A stretch of 64,000 nt of DNA, from NCBI GenBank assembly GCA_013911065.1, contig JACERV010000009.1:1-64000 (forward strand). The letters are read 5' to 3'. The notes below the pieces were generated by a model. That model had not been told where the DNA came from, made no database searches, and saw nothing but the letters and a program-made list of their open reading frames with translations. The translations under genes were made by a program, and so were the position numbers. Shown here one piece after another: positions 33,305 through 42,586 of this stretch (positions within the stretch are counted from its first letter, which is position 1; every line of letters starts with the position of its first letter). This stretch comes from Ruminococcus sp. (GTDB taxonomy: Bacteria; Bacillota; Clostridia; Lachnospirales; Lachnospiraceae).

Positions 33305-34579
33305 TTATCTAATAAATGCTTTCATCATCCCTGCCAGATAAAGAGACCCCAGGCAGTATATTTTCCTGTGCTGCTGATGCTCCAATACAAATTGAAGTGC
33401 TTCCTCTAAAGACTCTCTTATAAAAACAGGTTTGTCTGTATATTTTCTGAAAATATGCTGCAATTCTTCCATGGGTGCAGCACGCTCATCCTCAATCGGA
33501 ATAAGTACATAAAAGTCTGTTTTCAGATTCCTGCACAGGCAGGCAATCATTTCCTCGTATTCCTTATCACGTACCGCAGAAAACAAAATAATATTTCCTT
33601 CTTCTTTGTCCGGCACACTCCTGACAAAATTCTCTACTGCACTGATGTTGTGTGCACCATCTACATAGACACCGGGCAAAACCTCTTCCATGCGCCCTTC
33701 CCATTTTACCTGGGCCAGGGCTTCTCTCCAAAGGTCCGTCAAACCGTCCCTGTCAAAGATCAAACGCATAATCTCCATTGCCAGATAAGCATTTCCCGGT
33801 TGATAAATTCCAATGTTGTTTAAAGTCCATGCTGTATCTCCATAATACGCATTTACACAGGAAAAAGCAATATGTTTATCCCGGATTCCGAGAATTTCGT
33901 ACGCGTCTTTCCCTATTTTTTTACACGGTGCTCCAAGTCCGGCCGCCCTTTTTTCAATCACACGGTTGCTCTTTTCACAAGTATCGGAGTAAAAAACAGG
34001 CACTCCTGGTTTTATAATTCCTGCTTTTTCAAAAGCAATTTTTTCCACCGTATCACCAAGAATTGCAGTATGGTCCAGCCCTATAGAGGTAATTGCGGTC
34101 ACAAGAGGTTTTTCAATGGAATTGGTGGCGTCCAGACGTCCCCCAAGACCTGTCTCTAATACAATATATTCCACACCGGCTCTTCCAAACGCTGTCATTG
34201 CCATTCCAAACAAAAATTCAAAAAAAGTAGGATGAGGCAGTCCCTCTTTCTGCATTTCTTCCACTTTTTCCATAACATATTCAAATAGCTCAAGAAATGT
34301 CTCGTCGGAGATCTGCCTGCCGTTTAGGATGATTCTCTCATTCATCTTTACAAGATGAGGAGAGACAAACAACCCCACTGTCTTTTTTTGTGCCAAAAGC
34401 ATGGTACTGAGATAAACACAGACGGACCCTTTCCCGTTGGTTCCCGCCACGTGAAGAACCTTGCGCTCCTTCTGGGGATTTCCCAGGTAAGTCAGAAACC
34501 GGCGGGTATGTTCCGGCCTATTTTTTTTTGTAAACCTGGGGATTTTTAAGATATAATCTACTGCCTCTTTATATGTCAC
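33305..34579 (-). CDS. folC: Folylpolyglutamate synthase / dihydrofolate synthase
   Basis: A 424-residue Mur-ligase-family enzyme that adds glutamate to folates, and possibly to dihydropteroate. Motifs: P-loop HVAGTNGKGSVCVYLSTML near residue 45, SPHLVKMNERIILNG, FEFLFGMAMTAF, EYIVLETGLGGRLDATN, ITSIGLDHTAILGDTVEKIAFEKAGIIKPGVP and VYVDGAHNISAV. Its start overlaps the end of the LTA-synthase-like gene by 4 bases. Confidence 0.96.
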   Translation of the reverse strand: MTYKEAVDYILKIPRFTKKNRPEHTRRFLTYLGNPQKERKVLHVAGTNGKGSVCVYLSTMLLAQKKTVGLFVSPHLVKMNERIILNGRQISDETFLELFEYVMEKVEEMQKEGLPHPTFFEFLFGMAMTAFGRAGVEYIVLETGLGGRLDATNSIEKPLVTAITSIGLDHTAILGDTVEKIAFEKAGIIKPGVPVFYSDTCEKSNRVIEKRAAGLGAPCKKIGKDAYEILGIRDKHIAFSCVNAYYGDTAWTLNNIGIYQPGNAYLAMEIMRLIFDRDGLTDLWREALAQVKWEGRMEEVLPGVYVDGAHNISAVENFVRSVPDKEEGNIILFSAVRDKEYEEMIACLCRNLKTDFYVLIPIEDERAAPMEELQHIFRKYTDKPVFIRESLEEALQFVLEHQQHRKIYCLGSLYLAGMMKAFIR

Positions 34580-36795
34580 TTCTTATCACCCTCAGCAGGC
34601 TCCACAAATGCGTTTCTTCCCGGTTTAATTGCATTCCACTTAGGAAGAATTTCTGTAAGTTTTCCATCCTTATATTCATACTCTCTGGATGTACGGAAAA
34701 TCGTCTCACTGGACCCAACCTGGTTCACTTGCACAATATCCCCATCCTCCAGTTTCGAGCCTTTCAAATCAATTCTTGTATTGTTCAGAAACGTACTGGT
34801 TTGTTTTTCTCCATTTATATAGATTTTACTCTGCTTCGTAAAATTCTCACCGTAAATACTATAACTTCCGTCCAACTGGGATACCAGCTCCGTAATAGAT
34901 GTGTTTTTCACGCCCATTACCATGTGCCCCTCTGTGATTGGCTTACCACTGTCCTCATAGACATATTGCTTGCCATATAAAATGTCATACTGCAGAATTT
35001 CCAAATCGGACAGATAATTCTTTGTCTGCCGTCTCTGCTGATGGTAATTGAATACTGCTCCGGAATGGATATCCAGCCGCTCAAATACATCCGCCATAAT
35101 CTGGTAGGAAGCCACATTTCTGTCTTCCTTCTCAAGGCCGATATTATCCCATATAACATAATTCGTATTATAGAGATATCTGCCCTTCAAATCCTTTGCC
35201 TCAAGCCCCATCGTCGGCAGATGGTCCCCGTAAAATACAATGACGGTCGGCTCCCCGCGCTCCTTTGCAGCATCTACAAGGCTGCCTGCAAATTTATCCA
35301 TTTCGTGTACTTCATTTACATAGTACTCCCAGGCGTTGCGCTGACCTTCATCTTCTACGCCGCTTACTGTAATCTCGGGATTTTCAATCATCTTTTCCGT
35401 GGGATATTCCCCGTGGCCCTGTACACTGACAGCAAACACAAAATCCTGCTGTTCCGTGGTGTCCATAGATTCCAAAATATTCGGAACTAAAATATCATCC
35501 GTGGCCCAGCCCTTTGGTGTAGTCTGCAGAATGTTCATAAATTCCTTACTGGTAAAATGATCAAACCCCATATGATTAAAAACCTGAGCGCGGCTGTAAA
35601 AATTACCGCCGTTATTGTGAAGTGCTTCTGCTCCATAACCAAGGCTTTCCAAGGCTGTAGCGGCACTTTCCAGTACATTTGTCTTTGCATAGGTCTTATA
35701 TGGATATTCGCCCGGTCCAAAGAACCGCATACTCATTCCCGTCAGCACCTCAAACTCTGTATTTGCCGTCCCCGCACCCACTGAGGGAACTTTAAAATAT
35801 CCAGAGGAATGTTCCTGGGACATCTTTCTGAGGTTCGGGGTCGGATCCTCCGAAAACTGCAGCCATTCCACCTCTGTAGGGTCAAAATAGGATTCAAGCT
35901 GTACGAAAACGATATTTGGAAGCTCCTCTTCCTCCATGCCGGTCTCGCTCTTTGCAATGTCACCGTTATTACTGATATTTCTCATAGTTTCTTCGCTATA
36001 TCCTGATGGTTCCGATATACCAGTATTAAAAATACTTGCTGTAAAACAATACGGAAAACCATAGTCTTCGTATGCAAAAGCAATGTTTCCAAAATAATTG
36101 GAAACGACACGTTTATCAATTGCCACATTTGTAAGGAAAACATACGCTCCCATCCAGAACACTACGCCAATCAAGGAGATAATCCGATACATTCTGCCAG
36201 TATACTGTCCTCCTCTGCGCCACATGGAAATAACCCAGAGCACAACTGCCGCAATACCTATAGCCAGTAAAACCAACTCAAAGGGACTGAAGTAATTTCC
36301 AGTTAATTCCAGCGCATCTGAAAGCACCTTTAAGTCCTGGGCATTAAAAGGAGTCACCCGCTTCAGAAGCAGATATCCATTACAGGTTCCCAAAAACAGC
36401 CAGAATATGCTCAGCAGAATTCTGGCGAAAACCCTTCGCCTGACCAGAAATACAATCGAAAATGTAGCAAATATCAAAAACGTATTAAATAAAAATACCT
36501 TAGGCGCCCCCAGCATATAATCCCATGCCTCAAATAAGGAATGCCTTGATATTACTTCTATAAAAAAATTCAGTACACTTGCAAGCAGGAAATGAAGAAT
36601 AAGAGATATCTTATTCATAAACCTGTATACGGGCTGCATCTTATGAGCAAAACGGCTGTTGCGGCGCTGCTCGAGAACCTGCTGGCGCCGCTTTCTTTTT
36701 GCTGTCCAATACGCTTTGATATCTTCCTGATTTAAGTTTTTAATTTTATGGAATAAGCCTTTTATATCAGGTTTCCTGATTTGAATGTGTTTCAT
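34576..36795 (-). CDS. LTA synthase-like membrane sulfatase
   Basis: A 739-residue protein. An N-terminal cytoplasmic stretch rich in Arg/Lys (to about 60) is followed by five membrane helices (about 62-230). An extracellular alkaline-phosphatase-superfamily domain then has metal and catalytic motifs LPNIVFVQLESYFDP, SVGAGTANTEFEVLTGMS (Thr nucleophile) and VIVFYGDHLPTMG. A C-terminal extra domain of about 130 residues ends the protein. LtaS-type enzymes transfer glycerol phosphate from phosphatidylglycerol to teichoic acid, but relatives modify other glycans. It is coupled to folC and follows valS by 12 bases. Confidence 0.9.
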   Translation of the reverse strand: MKHIQIRKPDIKGLFHKIKNLNQEDIKAYWTAKRKRRQQVLEQRRNSRFAHKMQPVYRFMNKISLILHFLLASVLNFFIEVISRHSLFEAWDYMLGAPKVFLFNTFLIFATFSIVFLVRRRVFARILLSIFWLFLGTCNGYLLLKRVTPFNAQDLKVLSDALELTGNYFSPFELVLLAIGIAAVVLWVISMWRRGGQYTGRMYRIISLIGVVFWMGAYVFLTNVAIDKRVVSNYFGNIAFAYEDYGFPYCFTASIFNTGISEPSGYSEETMRNISNNGDIAKSETGMEEEELPNIVFVQLESYFDPTEVEWLQFSEDPTPNLRKMSQEHSSGYFKVPSVGAGTANTEFEVLTGMSMRFFGPGEYPYKTYAKTNVLESAATALESLGYGAEALHNNGGNFYSRAQVFNHMGFDHFTSKEFMNILQTTPKGWATDDILVPNILESMDTTEQQDFVFAVSVQGHGEYPTEKMIENPEITVSGVEDEGQRNAWEYYVNEVHEMDKFAGSLVDAAKERGEPTVIVFYGDHLPTMGLEAKDLKGRYLYNTNYVIWDNIGLEKEDRNVASYQIMADVFERLDIHSGAVFNYHQQRRQTKNYLSDLEILQYDILYGKQYVYEDSGKPITEGHMVMGVKNTSITELVSQLDGSYSIYGENFTKQSKIYINGEKQTSTFLNNTRIDLKGSKLEDGDIVQVNQVGSSETIFRTSREYEYKDGKLTEILPKWNAIKPGRNAFVEPAEGDKK

Positions 36796-36807
36796 TTATG
36801 ACCTCTC

Positions 36808-39459
36808 TTATGATGGATTCAAGCCTGTCATTCTCTCCTGCACTTGCTTTAGCATCTGAGCGTACTTCTCCAGTTTTTCTCTTTCTTCCTGTACCTTTGC
36901 TTCCGGAGCCTTGCTGATAAACCGCTCATTGGCAAGCATTCCCTCTGCTCTTGAAATCTCCTTTTTCAGCTTTTCTTCTTCTTTTTTCAGACGCTCCATT
37001 TCCTGCCGGAAATCAACCAGGTCTTCCAAAGGAAGATAAACTGTAATCTCTGGAACAACAATAGAAACTGCATCTTCACCCACGCCCTCTTTCCGGGTAC
37101 TGATGAAAATCTCTGCCGCATTCATAAGAGGTTTTACGAAATCCGTAAGAGTCTCCATGCCGCTGCACAGTCCTTGATCTTCACTTATAATAAACACCTT
37201 TGTTTTACGGCTGTTCTCTACATTCATCTCCGCCCGGATATTACGGATACCACGAATGACTTCCTTCATATGGTCCATAAGATTCTCAGAAGACGCAAAA
37301 TTCCACTCCGGATTATATACAGGCCATTTTGAAATCATCAAAGATTCTTCTTCAGGAACAAGAGCACTGTAAATTTCTTCTGTTACAAAAGGCATGAATG
37401 GGTGGAGCATCTTCAGTGCCTGACCCAGTACCGTTTTCAGAGTCCACAGGGCACAGTTAGCCGCCTGAGGATCTTCTTCCTTATGGTAAATGCGGTATTT
37501 CGCAATCTCGATATACCAGTCACAGAATTCATCCCAAATAAAATCATATACCTTCTGTACTGCAATACCAAGCTCAAATTTATCCATATTCTCTGTCACA
37601 TCTTTTGCCAGAGTATTTACTTTGGATAGAATCCATTTATCGGCTTCAGTCAGCGTACTGACATCGGGCTGTGTCAATTGTTCATTTTCAATATTCATAA
37701 GGATGAAGCGTGAAGCATTCCATACCTTATTTGCAAAGTTCCTGCTTGACTCTACCCTTTCATGGTAGAAACGCATATCATTTCCAGGTGCATTTCCTGT
37801 TACAAGCGTAAGCCGGAGTGCATCTGATCCATACTGGTCAATGACTTCCAGGGGATCAATTCCATTTCCCAGGGACTTACTCATCTTGCGCCCTTGTGAA
37901 TCTCTCACGAGCCCATGGATCAGAACTGTGTGGAACGGGGATTTTCCTGTATGCTCATATCCTGAGAACACCATGCGGATTACCCAGAAGAAAATAATAT
38001 CATATCCTGTTACCAATACATCCGTGGGGTAGAAATAATCTAAATCCTCTGTTTTGTCCGGCCACCCAAGTGTGGAAAAAGGCCACAGTGCAGAGCTGAA
38101 CCAGGTGTCCAGTGTATCTTCATCCTGAGTAAAATGAGTTCCTCCACAGTACGGGCATGTATCAGGCATCTCTCTTGCCACTACAAATTGTTTACATTCG
38201 TCACAATAATAAGCCGGGATTCTGTGTCCCCACCAGATTTGCCTGGAAATGCACCAGTCTTTGATATTCTCCAGCCAGTGCAGGTAAATTTTATCAAAAC
38301 GTTCCGGCACAAATTTAAGTTCTCCGGTCTTTAATGCATTGATTGCCGGTTTTGCCAGCTCTTCCATCTTTACAAACCACTGCTGTTTAATAAGCGGTTC
38401 TACTGTTGTAGTACATCTGTCATGGGTTCCTACATTATGAGAATGAGGTTCTATTTTCACCAGGTATCCCTGTGCTTCCAAATCCTCTACAATTGCTTTT
38501 CTTGCTTCATAGCGTCCCATGCCTGCATATTTGCCGCCCTTTTGGTTTATGGTGGCATCATCATTCATAACATTGATTTCTTCCAGGCTATGGCGCTTTC
38601 CAACTTCAAAGTCATTAGGGTCATGGGCAGGTGTAATCTTCACAGCACCTGTTCCAAATTCCTTATCAACATAGTAATCGGCTACAATTGGAATTTCCCT
38701 GTTTACAAGAGGAAGAACTGCTGTCTTTCCTACAATGTCTTTATAACGCTCATCATCCGGGTGTACTGCAATTGCAGTATCTCCCAGCATTGTCTCAGGC
38801 CGTGTAGTAGCAATCTCTAAAAACCGGTCTGTGCCCACAACCGGATACTTGATATGCCAGAAAAAGCCATCCTGCTCCTCATGCTCAACTTCTGCATCCG
38901 ATAAAGATGTCTTACAGACCGGACACCAGTTGATAATTCTGGAGCCTTTATAAATATATCCTTTTTCATATAACCGGATGAAGACTTCTTCCACTGCTTT
39001 AGAACATCCTTCATCCATAGTAAAACGCTCTCTGTCCCAGTCACAGGAAATTCCCAGTTTCTTCAACTGGTTCTCAATAGCTCCGGCATATTCTTCCTTC
39101 CACTGCCAGGTTCTCTCAAGAAATCCTTCGCGGCCCAATTCCTTTTTATCAATGCCTTCTTCCTTTAGCTGATTGGTAACTTTGACTTCTGTAGAAATCG
39201 CAGCATGGTCCGTCCCCGGTATCCACAGCGCATTATATCCTTCCATCCTTTTATAGCGGATTAAAATATCCTGAAGCGTATTATCAAGAGCATGTCCCAT
39301 ATGCAGCTTTCCCGTAATATTCGGCGGCGGCATTACAGTTGTAAAAGGCTTTTTGCTCCTGTCCGCCTTTGCGTGAAAATATTTGTTCTCACACCATCTT
39401 TCATACAGCTTTTCTTCAATTTCTTTCGGATTATAAGTTTTTGCCAGTTCCTTCCCCAT
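36808..39459 (-). CDS. valS: Valyl-tRNA synthetase
   Basis: An 883-residue class I synthetase. The HIGH motif is [15 protein letters not shown], the KMSKS motif is [14 protein letters not shown], the editing domain has [17 protein letters not shown], and the C-terminus carries the ValS coiled-coil arm ([21 protein letters not shown]) that binds tRNA. Of two adjacent ATG codons I prefer the second (39459), five bases after AGGAGG. Expression is controlled by the T-box directly upstream. Confidence 0.97.
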   Translation of the reverse strand: MGKELAKTYNPKEIEEKLYERWCENKYFHAKADRSKKPFTTVMPPPNITGKLHMGHALDNTLQDILIRYKRMEGYNALWIPGTDHAAISTEVKVTNQLKEEGIDKKELGREGFLERTWQWKEEYAGAIENQLKKLGISCDWDRERFTMDEGCSKAVEEVFIRLYEKGYIYKGSRIINWCPVCKTSLSDAEVEHEEQDGFFWHIKYPVVGTDRFLEIATTRPETMLGDTAIAVHPDDERYKDIVGKTAVLPLVNREIPIVADYYVDKEFGTGAVKITPAHDPNDFEVGKRHSLEEINVMNDDATINQKGGKYAGMGRYEARKAIVEDLEAQGYLVKIEPHSHNVGTHDRCTTTVEPLIKQQWFVKMEELAKPAINALKTGELKFVPERFDKIYLHWLENIKDWCISRQIWWGHRIPAYYCDECKQFVVAREMPDTCPYCGGTHFTQDEDTLDTWFSSALWPFSTLGWPDKTEDLDYFYPTDVLVTGYDIIFFWVIRMVFSGYEHTGKSPFHTVLIHGLVRDSQGRKMSKSLGNGIDPLEVIDQYGSDALRLTLVTGNAPGNDMRFYHERVESSRNFANKVWNASRFILMNIENEQLTQPDVSTLTEADKWILSKVNTLAKDVTENMDKFELGIAVQKVYDFIWDEFCDWYIEIAKYRIYHKEEDPQAANCALWTLKTVLGQALKMLHPFMPFVTEEIYSALVPEEESLMISKWPVYNPEWNFASSENLMDHMKEVIRGIRNIRAEMNVENSRKTKVFIISEDQGLCSGMETLTDFVKPLMNAAEIFISTRKEGVGEDAVSIVVPEITVYLPLEDLVDFRQEMERLKKEEEKLKKEISRAEGMLANERFISKAPEAKVQEEREKLEKYAQMLKQVQERMTGLNPS

Positions 39460-39483
39460 CATTTCCTCCTTTTATATGAAAAA

Positions 39484-39765
39484 GCCCTTTACAATATGTA
39501 AAGGGCGTAATCTACGCGGTACCACCTTAATTTTATGCCTTCCTTAACTAACAGACCAAAGAATAGTCCTGACGGCCAGTCAACGGGGCATCTCTAAAGT
39601 CCTGTAACGCGGACCACTCCGGGATATCCTACTCGTCCATTCAGATATCCGGTTCAGAAGCTACCTTCCATAATACTTTTCTGAAACCGTCTTTCAGCCA
39701 ACGGACGGTTCTCTCTGACGCGAGTTATTATGTACTCCTCTTCCTCAGCACCTTTATATATTAAT
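39484..39765 (-). promoter_or_regulatory. T-box riboswitch for valS
   Basis: On the minus strand the conserved TTAAGGTGGTACCGCG T-box (complement at 39515-39530) is followed by a GCCCTTTAC/GTAAAGGGC terminator stem and a T-run (39484-39506). The Stem I region, with an AGTA element and the GGAAGGTAGCTTCTG side, lies at about 39650-39755. The likely specifier is GUA (complement at 39662-39664), a valine codon, matching the downstream gene. Uncharged tRNA-Val should favour the antiterminator. The roughly 80 bases between the T-box and the next gene hold its promoter, not clearly defined. Confidence 0.93.
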
Positions 39766-39847
39766 AAAATGTTAAGTTTATATGAACTACAAACTATGAT
39801 AGCTTTCAGATGCTGATTTGTCAAGGTTTTTAGGAAATCTTAATAAT

Positions 39848-40204
39848 TCAGACTTTTCTAAAATAGAAAAAATCAATGTTCTCTTTTGTAATGGTCATAT
39901 AAGGATTTCCTAATCTGCCTCTAACCTGTTCTGTAACTTCCTTATAAGCATTCCAGTATTCTGTCTCACTTTCTATCTCAACAGGGCTCCTTGTACTTAT
40001 AACTGAAAACATTACACTACCTGAAATGTCGCCTTGTGTTTCTGGTGTAACAGAATGACCTGCATAAATACTTCCCAAAACATAGATATTGCTCTCCTCA
40101 TATATCTTATCTGCCGTTACCTCCCAGATATTTGCAATAGCTTCTGCTGTATAGTACTCTGCATCAAGTCCAAAAAATGATGTTGCATAACGTTCTGTAA
40201 TCAT
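39848..40204 (-). CDS. Unknown 118-residue protein
   Basis: A soluble, acidic 118-residue frame (MITERYATSFFGLDAEYYTAEA...DFFYFRKV) without signal peptide or membrane segment. GGTGAG lies a few bases before the ATG. Codon use looks like that of the neighbours. It is between the glucosaminidase gene and the valS T-box on the same strand. I recognise no family and find no motif, so the function cannot be stated. Confidence 0.6.
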   Translation of the reverse strand: MITERYATSFFGLDAEYYTAEAIANIWEVTADKIYEESNIYVLGSIYAGHSVTPETQGDISGSVMFSVISTRSPVEIESETEYWNAYKEVTEQVRGRLGNPYMTITKENIDFFYFRKV

Positions 40205-40267
40205 AGCTCACCATTCATATATTTTTATAACAATATATGTATTTCTCGCGGAATTATGAAATGCCAA

Positions 40268-41083
40268 TTATTTTAAAGCCTTTAATTTTGAAATCATATC
40301 TACGATAGAATATCCATACTGGTCTGCCGTGGCCCAGCCGTGGCCCTCCGGGTTCTCCTGCTGCCCCAGCCATTCCACGTAAGGAGCAGATCCTTTTGTT
40401 ACATATTCATACCGGTCATCCACACACTCCTGCTTTAAGGCATCCGCCGTGGCATAAGCTTTTAAATGCTGTATCTGTGCACGGATTCCTGTCCTGACAT
40501 CAGAGTAAGAATTTCCCGGCACACCTCCGCCTGTGGTTCCAAGTCCCGCAAAATTAAACTGATCAATGGAAGCATCTCCGCCGTACTGCAGCCATCCTGT
40601 CTCCTTCATAGTCTGTACAAAGGCCACTTCCGGACGCACACCTTCTGCAATGGCTTCATCATAATACATCTGGCAAAAAGTCTCAATACTGTCCGCACCG
40701 CCCTTTTCCAGTACCTCTGCCGGATATTTTTCACCGCTGGATTCAAAATATTTCACCATCTGCTCCACCGTCACAGAACTTTTTCCCATAATTGGATATT
40801 GTCCCTGGGCAATCACTTCTTCTGTCTGCTCTGTGGCTTCCTTATCCTGTGCCGCCTTTTCTGTCTCTGCTTTCCCGCCGTCTCCTTGTTTTGCCGCAGC
40901 ATTTTCCGCTTCCGCCTTCTCGAGCGCTTCTTCCCGGGCACTCTGCTCTGCTCCCGCCTTTTCATTCTTTTTCTCGAACGCGCCTCTATTCCCGGCAATT
41001 CCGATGACAAGAACCAGCAGAAGAGCCAACCCCAGTTCCAGCCAGATTTTTATCTTATTCTTATTAAAATCTTTAAACTTCAT
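40268..41083 (-). CDS. Membrane-anchored GH73 glucosaminidase
   Basis: About 271 residues. One N-terminal membrane helix (IWLELGLALLLVLVIGIAG) is followed by a charged Ala/Glu/Lys linker (about 40-95) and a LytG-type glucosaminidase domain with MYYDEAIAEGVRPEVAFVQTMKETGWLQYGGDA (probable catalytic Glu in KETG), FNFAGLGTTGG and a C-terminal IQHLKAYAT...VEWLG segment. It should cut peptidoglycan glycan strands outside the membrane. The ATG at 41083 is taken because AAGGGTGAT precedes it; earlier GTG/ATG codons are alternatives. Confidence 0.88.
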   Translation of the reverse strand: MKFKDFNKNKIKIWLELGLALLLVLVIGIAGNRGAFEKKNEKAGAEQSAREEALEKAEAENAAAKQGDGGKAETEKAAQDKEATEQTEEVIAQGQYPIMGKSSVTVEQMVKYFESSGEKYPAEVLEKGGADSIETFCQMYYDEAIAEGVRPEVAFVQTMKETGWLQYGGDASIDQFNFAGLGTTGGGVPGNSYSDVRTGIRAQIQHLKAYATADALKQECVDDRYEYVTKGSAPYVEWLGQQENPEGHGWATADQYGYSIVDMISKLKALK

Positions 41084-41123
41084 ACACATCACCCTTGTCC
41101 AAACTTACATTGCTTCTAATACT

Positions 41124-42545
41124 TTACAATATATGCCCGGACGATGGCAATATGCAAAAAGAATCCAACTCCCAATATTTTATTTCTGCCTTCCCTTTCA
41201 CTACCCCGAAGCTGCTCTTTCCTTCCTCCGGATAGAAGCGGCTGGTAAACACTTCTTCTCCTCCGTTTAAATAGATTTCAAGACAGGAGGTATCTGCCAG
41301 CATACGCATAGACCTGAATTCCTCCAGGTGTACGGCTCTGCTCTTCCTTCCGTACCCCAGGTTTTTCTCCAAATCGAAGAAAAGGGTAAATCTCCTGTCT
41401 GCTTTTATATAATGAAGCGTAACAGCATCACTAATTTTAACAATGACATCTGAATCATCCAGAATGGTCATTTCTACATCATACATTTTCATTTCTCCGG
41501 ATATGCTGCCAGGCTCCAATGTCTGCTCTTCTTTCCGCAGCTTCAGCATTTCTTCTACTGGATACTGCATAACTTTTTCATCCTTCAAAAAGACTGTACG
41601 GGGTACGGTCAGAGCATTCTGCCATCCTTTCTCTACTGTGGGATTACTCTGGGATGGATCATCGGGCATCCCTATCCATCCTATCAGTATTCTCCTTCCC
41701 TGTTCGTCCAGAAAACTCTGAGGGGCATAAAAATCAAAGCCTCTGTCCCACTCTTTAAAATTCTTCAACCGGTAATCTCCATCAAAAGAGCCCTCCAGTT
41801 CATAATAACCCGACTGGTAAAGATTTTGATAGTCTATCCCTTTTGGTTCCACTCCCTGAGGAGAAACGCTTAGTATTTTTTTATCACCCAGCAAAAATGC
41901 ATCAGGGCACTCCCACATGTAGCCAAACTTTTCTTCTGCCCTAAGTATATTTTTCAGCTCCCAGCGCTCCAGTCCGGTACTTCCATATACCAATATCTGG
42001 CCTTCATCTTCCTTTGTTCTTGCCCCCAGGAACATATAACAGCCGTCATCCCCAATACCAATGCTTTTTCCAGTCACCACCTTGGGGTCCCGTACATGGC
42101 AGGTCACATGATCCGGGTAATCTGCGTTTGTCAGAAGAAGCTTTTTCCCGCCGAATGTTCTGCCGTCCTCACTGAATGCAGATACGGTATTCCCCTGGCG
42201 TCCGTCTGTAATATAGTTGTAATTTCCCTCTAACTTTACATTTCCTGTATAATACAGGTTCATCCGCCCCTCTGCAATTAAGGCAGAGCCGGAATACACT
42301 CCATGGCGTTCAAATGATTCCTCCGGTGAAAGCGCAATTCCTTCATATGTCCAACTTAAAAGGTCAGAGCTTGTATAATGGCCCCAATACTTTCTTCCTC
42401 CATTTGGATTATCCGGGGTATATTGAAAGAAAACATGATATACACCTTTGAACTGGCATAATCCGTTAGGGTCATTGAGCCAGCCTGTGGGCGGCATCAG
42501 ATGCAGCCCCAGCCTCCAGCAATCTGTCTCATTCATTTCTAACAT
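41124..42545 (-). CDS. scrB: Sucrose-6-phosphate hydrolase (GH32)
   Basis: A 473-residue GH32 enzyme that splits sucrose-6-phosphate made by the PTS. The three acidic motifs are WLNDPNG (nucleophile Asp), RDPKVV (stabiliser) and WECPDAF (acid/base Glu). The N-terminal beta-propeller is followed by a C-terminal beta-sandwich with the usual LRxEE-like MLKLRKEEQTL. The start is ambiguous (ATGs at 42551, 42545 and 42536); 42545 has the best spacing from GGAGG. It follows the PTS gene by about 40 bases, which contain a stem-loop also found before fucK. Confidence 0.94.
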   Translation of the reverse strand: MLEMNETDCWRLGLHLMPPTGWLNDPNGLCQFKGVYHVFFQYTPDNPNGGRKYWGHYTSSDLLSWTYEGIALSPEESFERHGVYSGSALIAEGRMNLYYTGNVKLEGNYNYITDGRQGNTVSAFSEDGRTFGGKKLLLTNADYPDHVTCHVRDPKVVTGKSIGIGDDGCYMFLGARTKEDEGQILVYGSTGLERWELKNILRAEEKFGYMWECPDAFLLGDKKILSVSPQGVEPKGIDYQNLYQSGYYELEGSFDGDYRLKNFKEWDRGFDFYAPQSFLDEQGRRILIGWIGMPDDPSQSNPTVEKGWQNALTVPRTVFLKDEKVMQYPVEEMLKLRKEEQTLEPGSISGEMKMYDVEMTILDDSDVIVKISDAVTLHYIKADRRFTLFFDLEKNLGYGRKSRAVHLEEFRSMRMLADTSCLEIYLNGGEEVFTSRFYPEEGKSSFGVVKGKAEIKYWELDSFCILPSSGHIL

Positions 42546-42564
42546 AAACATACTCCTCCATGAA

Positions 42565-42585
42565 AGCAGACATTTTCAATCCGCT
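42565..42585 (-). promoter_or_regulatory. Leader stem-loop upstream of scrB, shared with fucK
   Basis: Minus strand: stem AGCGGAT, loop TGAAAAT, stem GTCTGCT, with two G-U pairs. It ends 20 bases before the scrB start and just after the PTS stop codon. The same stem and an identical loop lie before fucK (49800-49820), where the pairs are all Watson-Crick. Confidence 0.6.
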
Positions 42586-42586
42586 G

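Noticed and set aside
40466-41119. 217-residue plus-strand frame opposite the glucosaminidase gene
   Set aside because: It is a shadow of a real gene with clear GH73 motifs; its composition (Cys/Phe/His/Leu-rich) is typical of an antisense frame.
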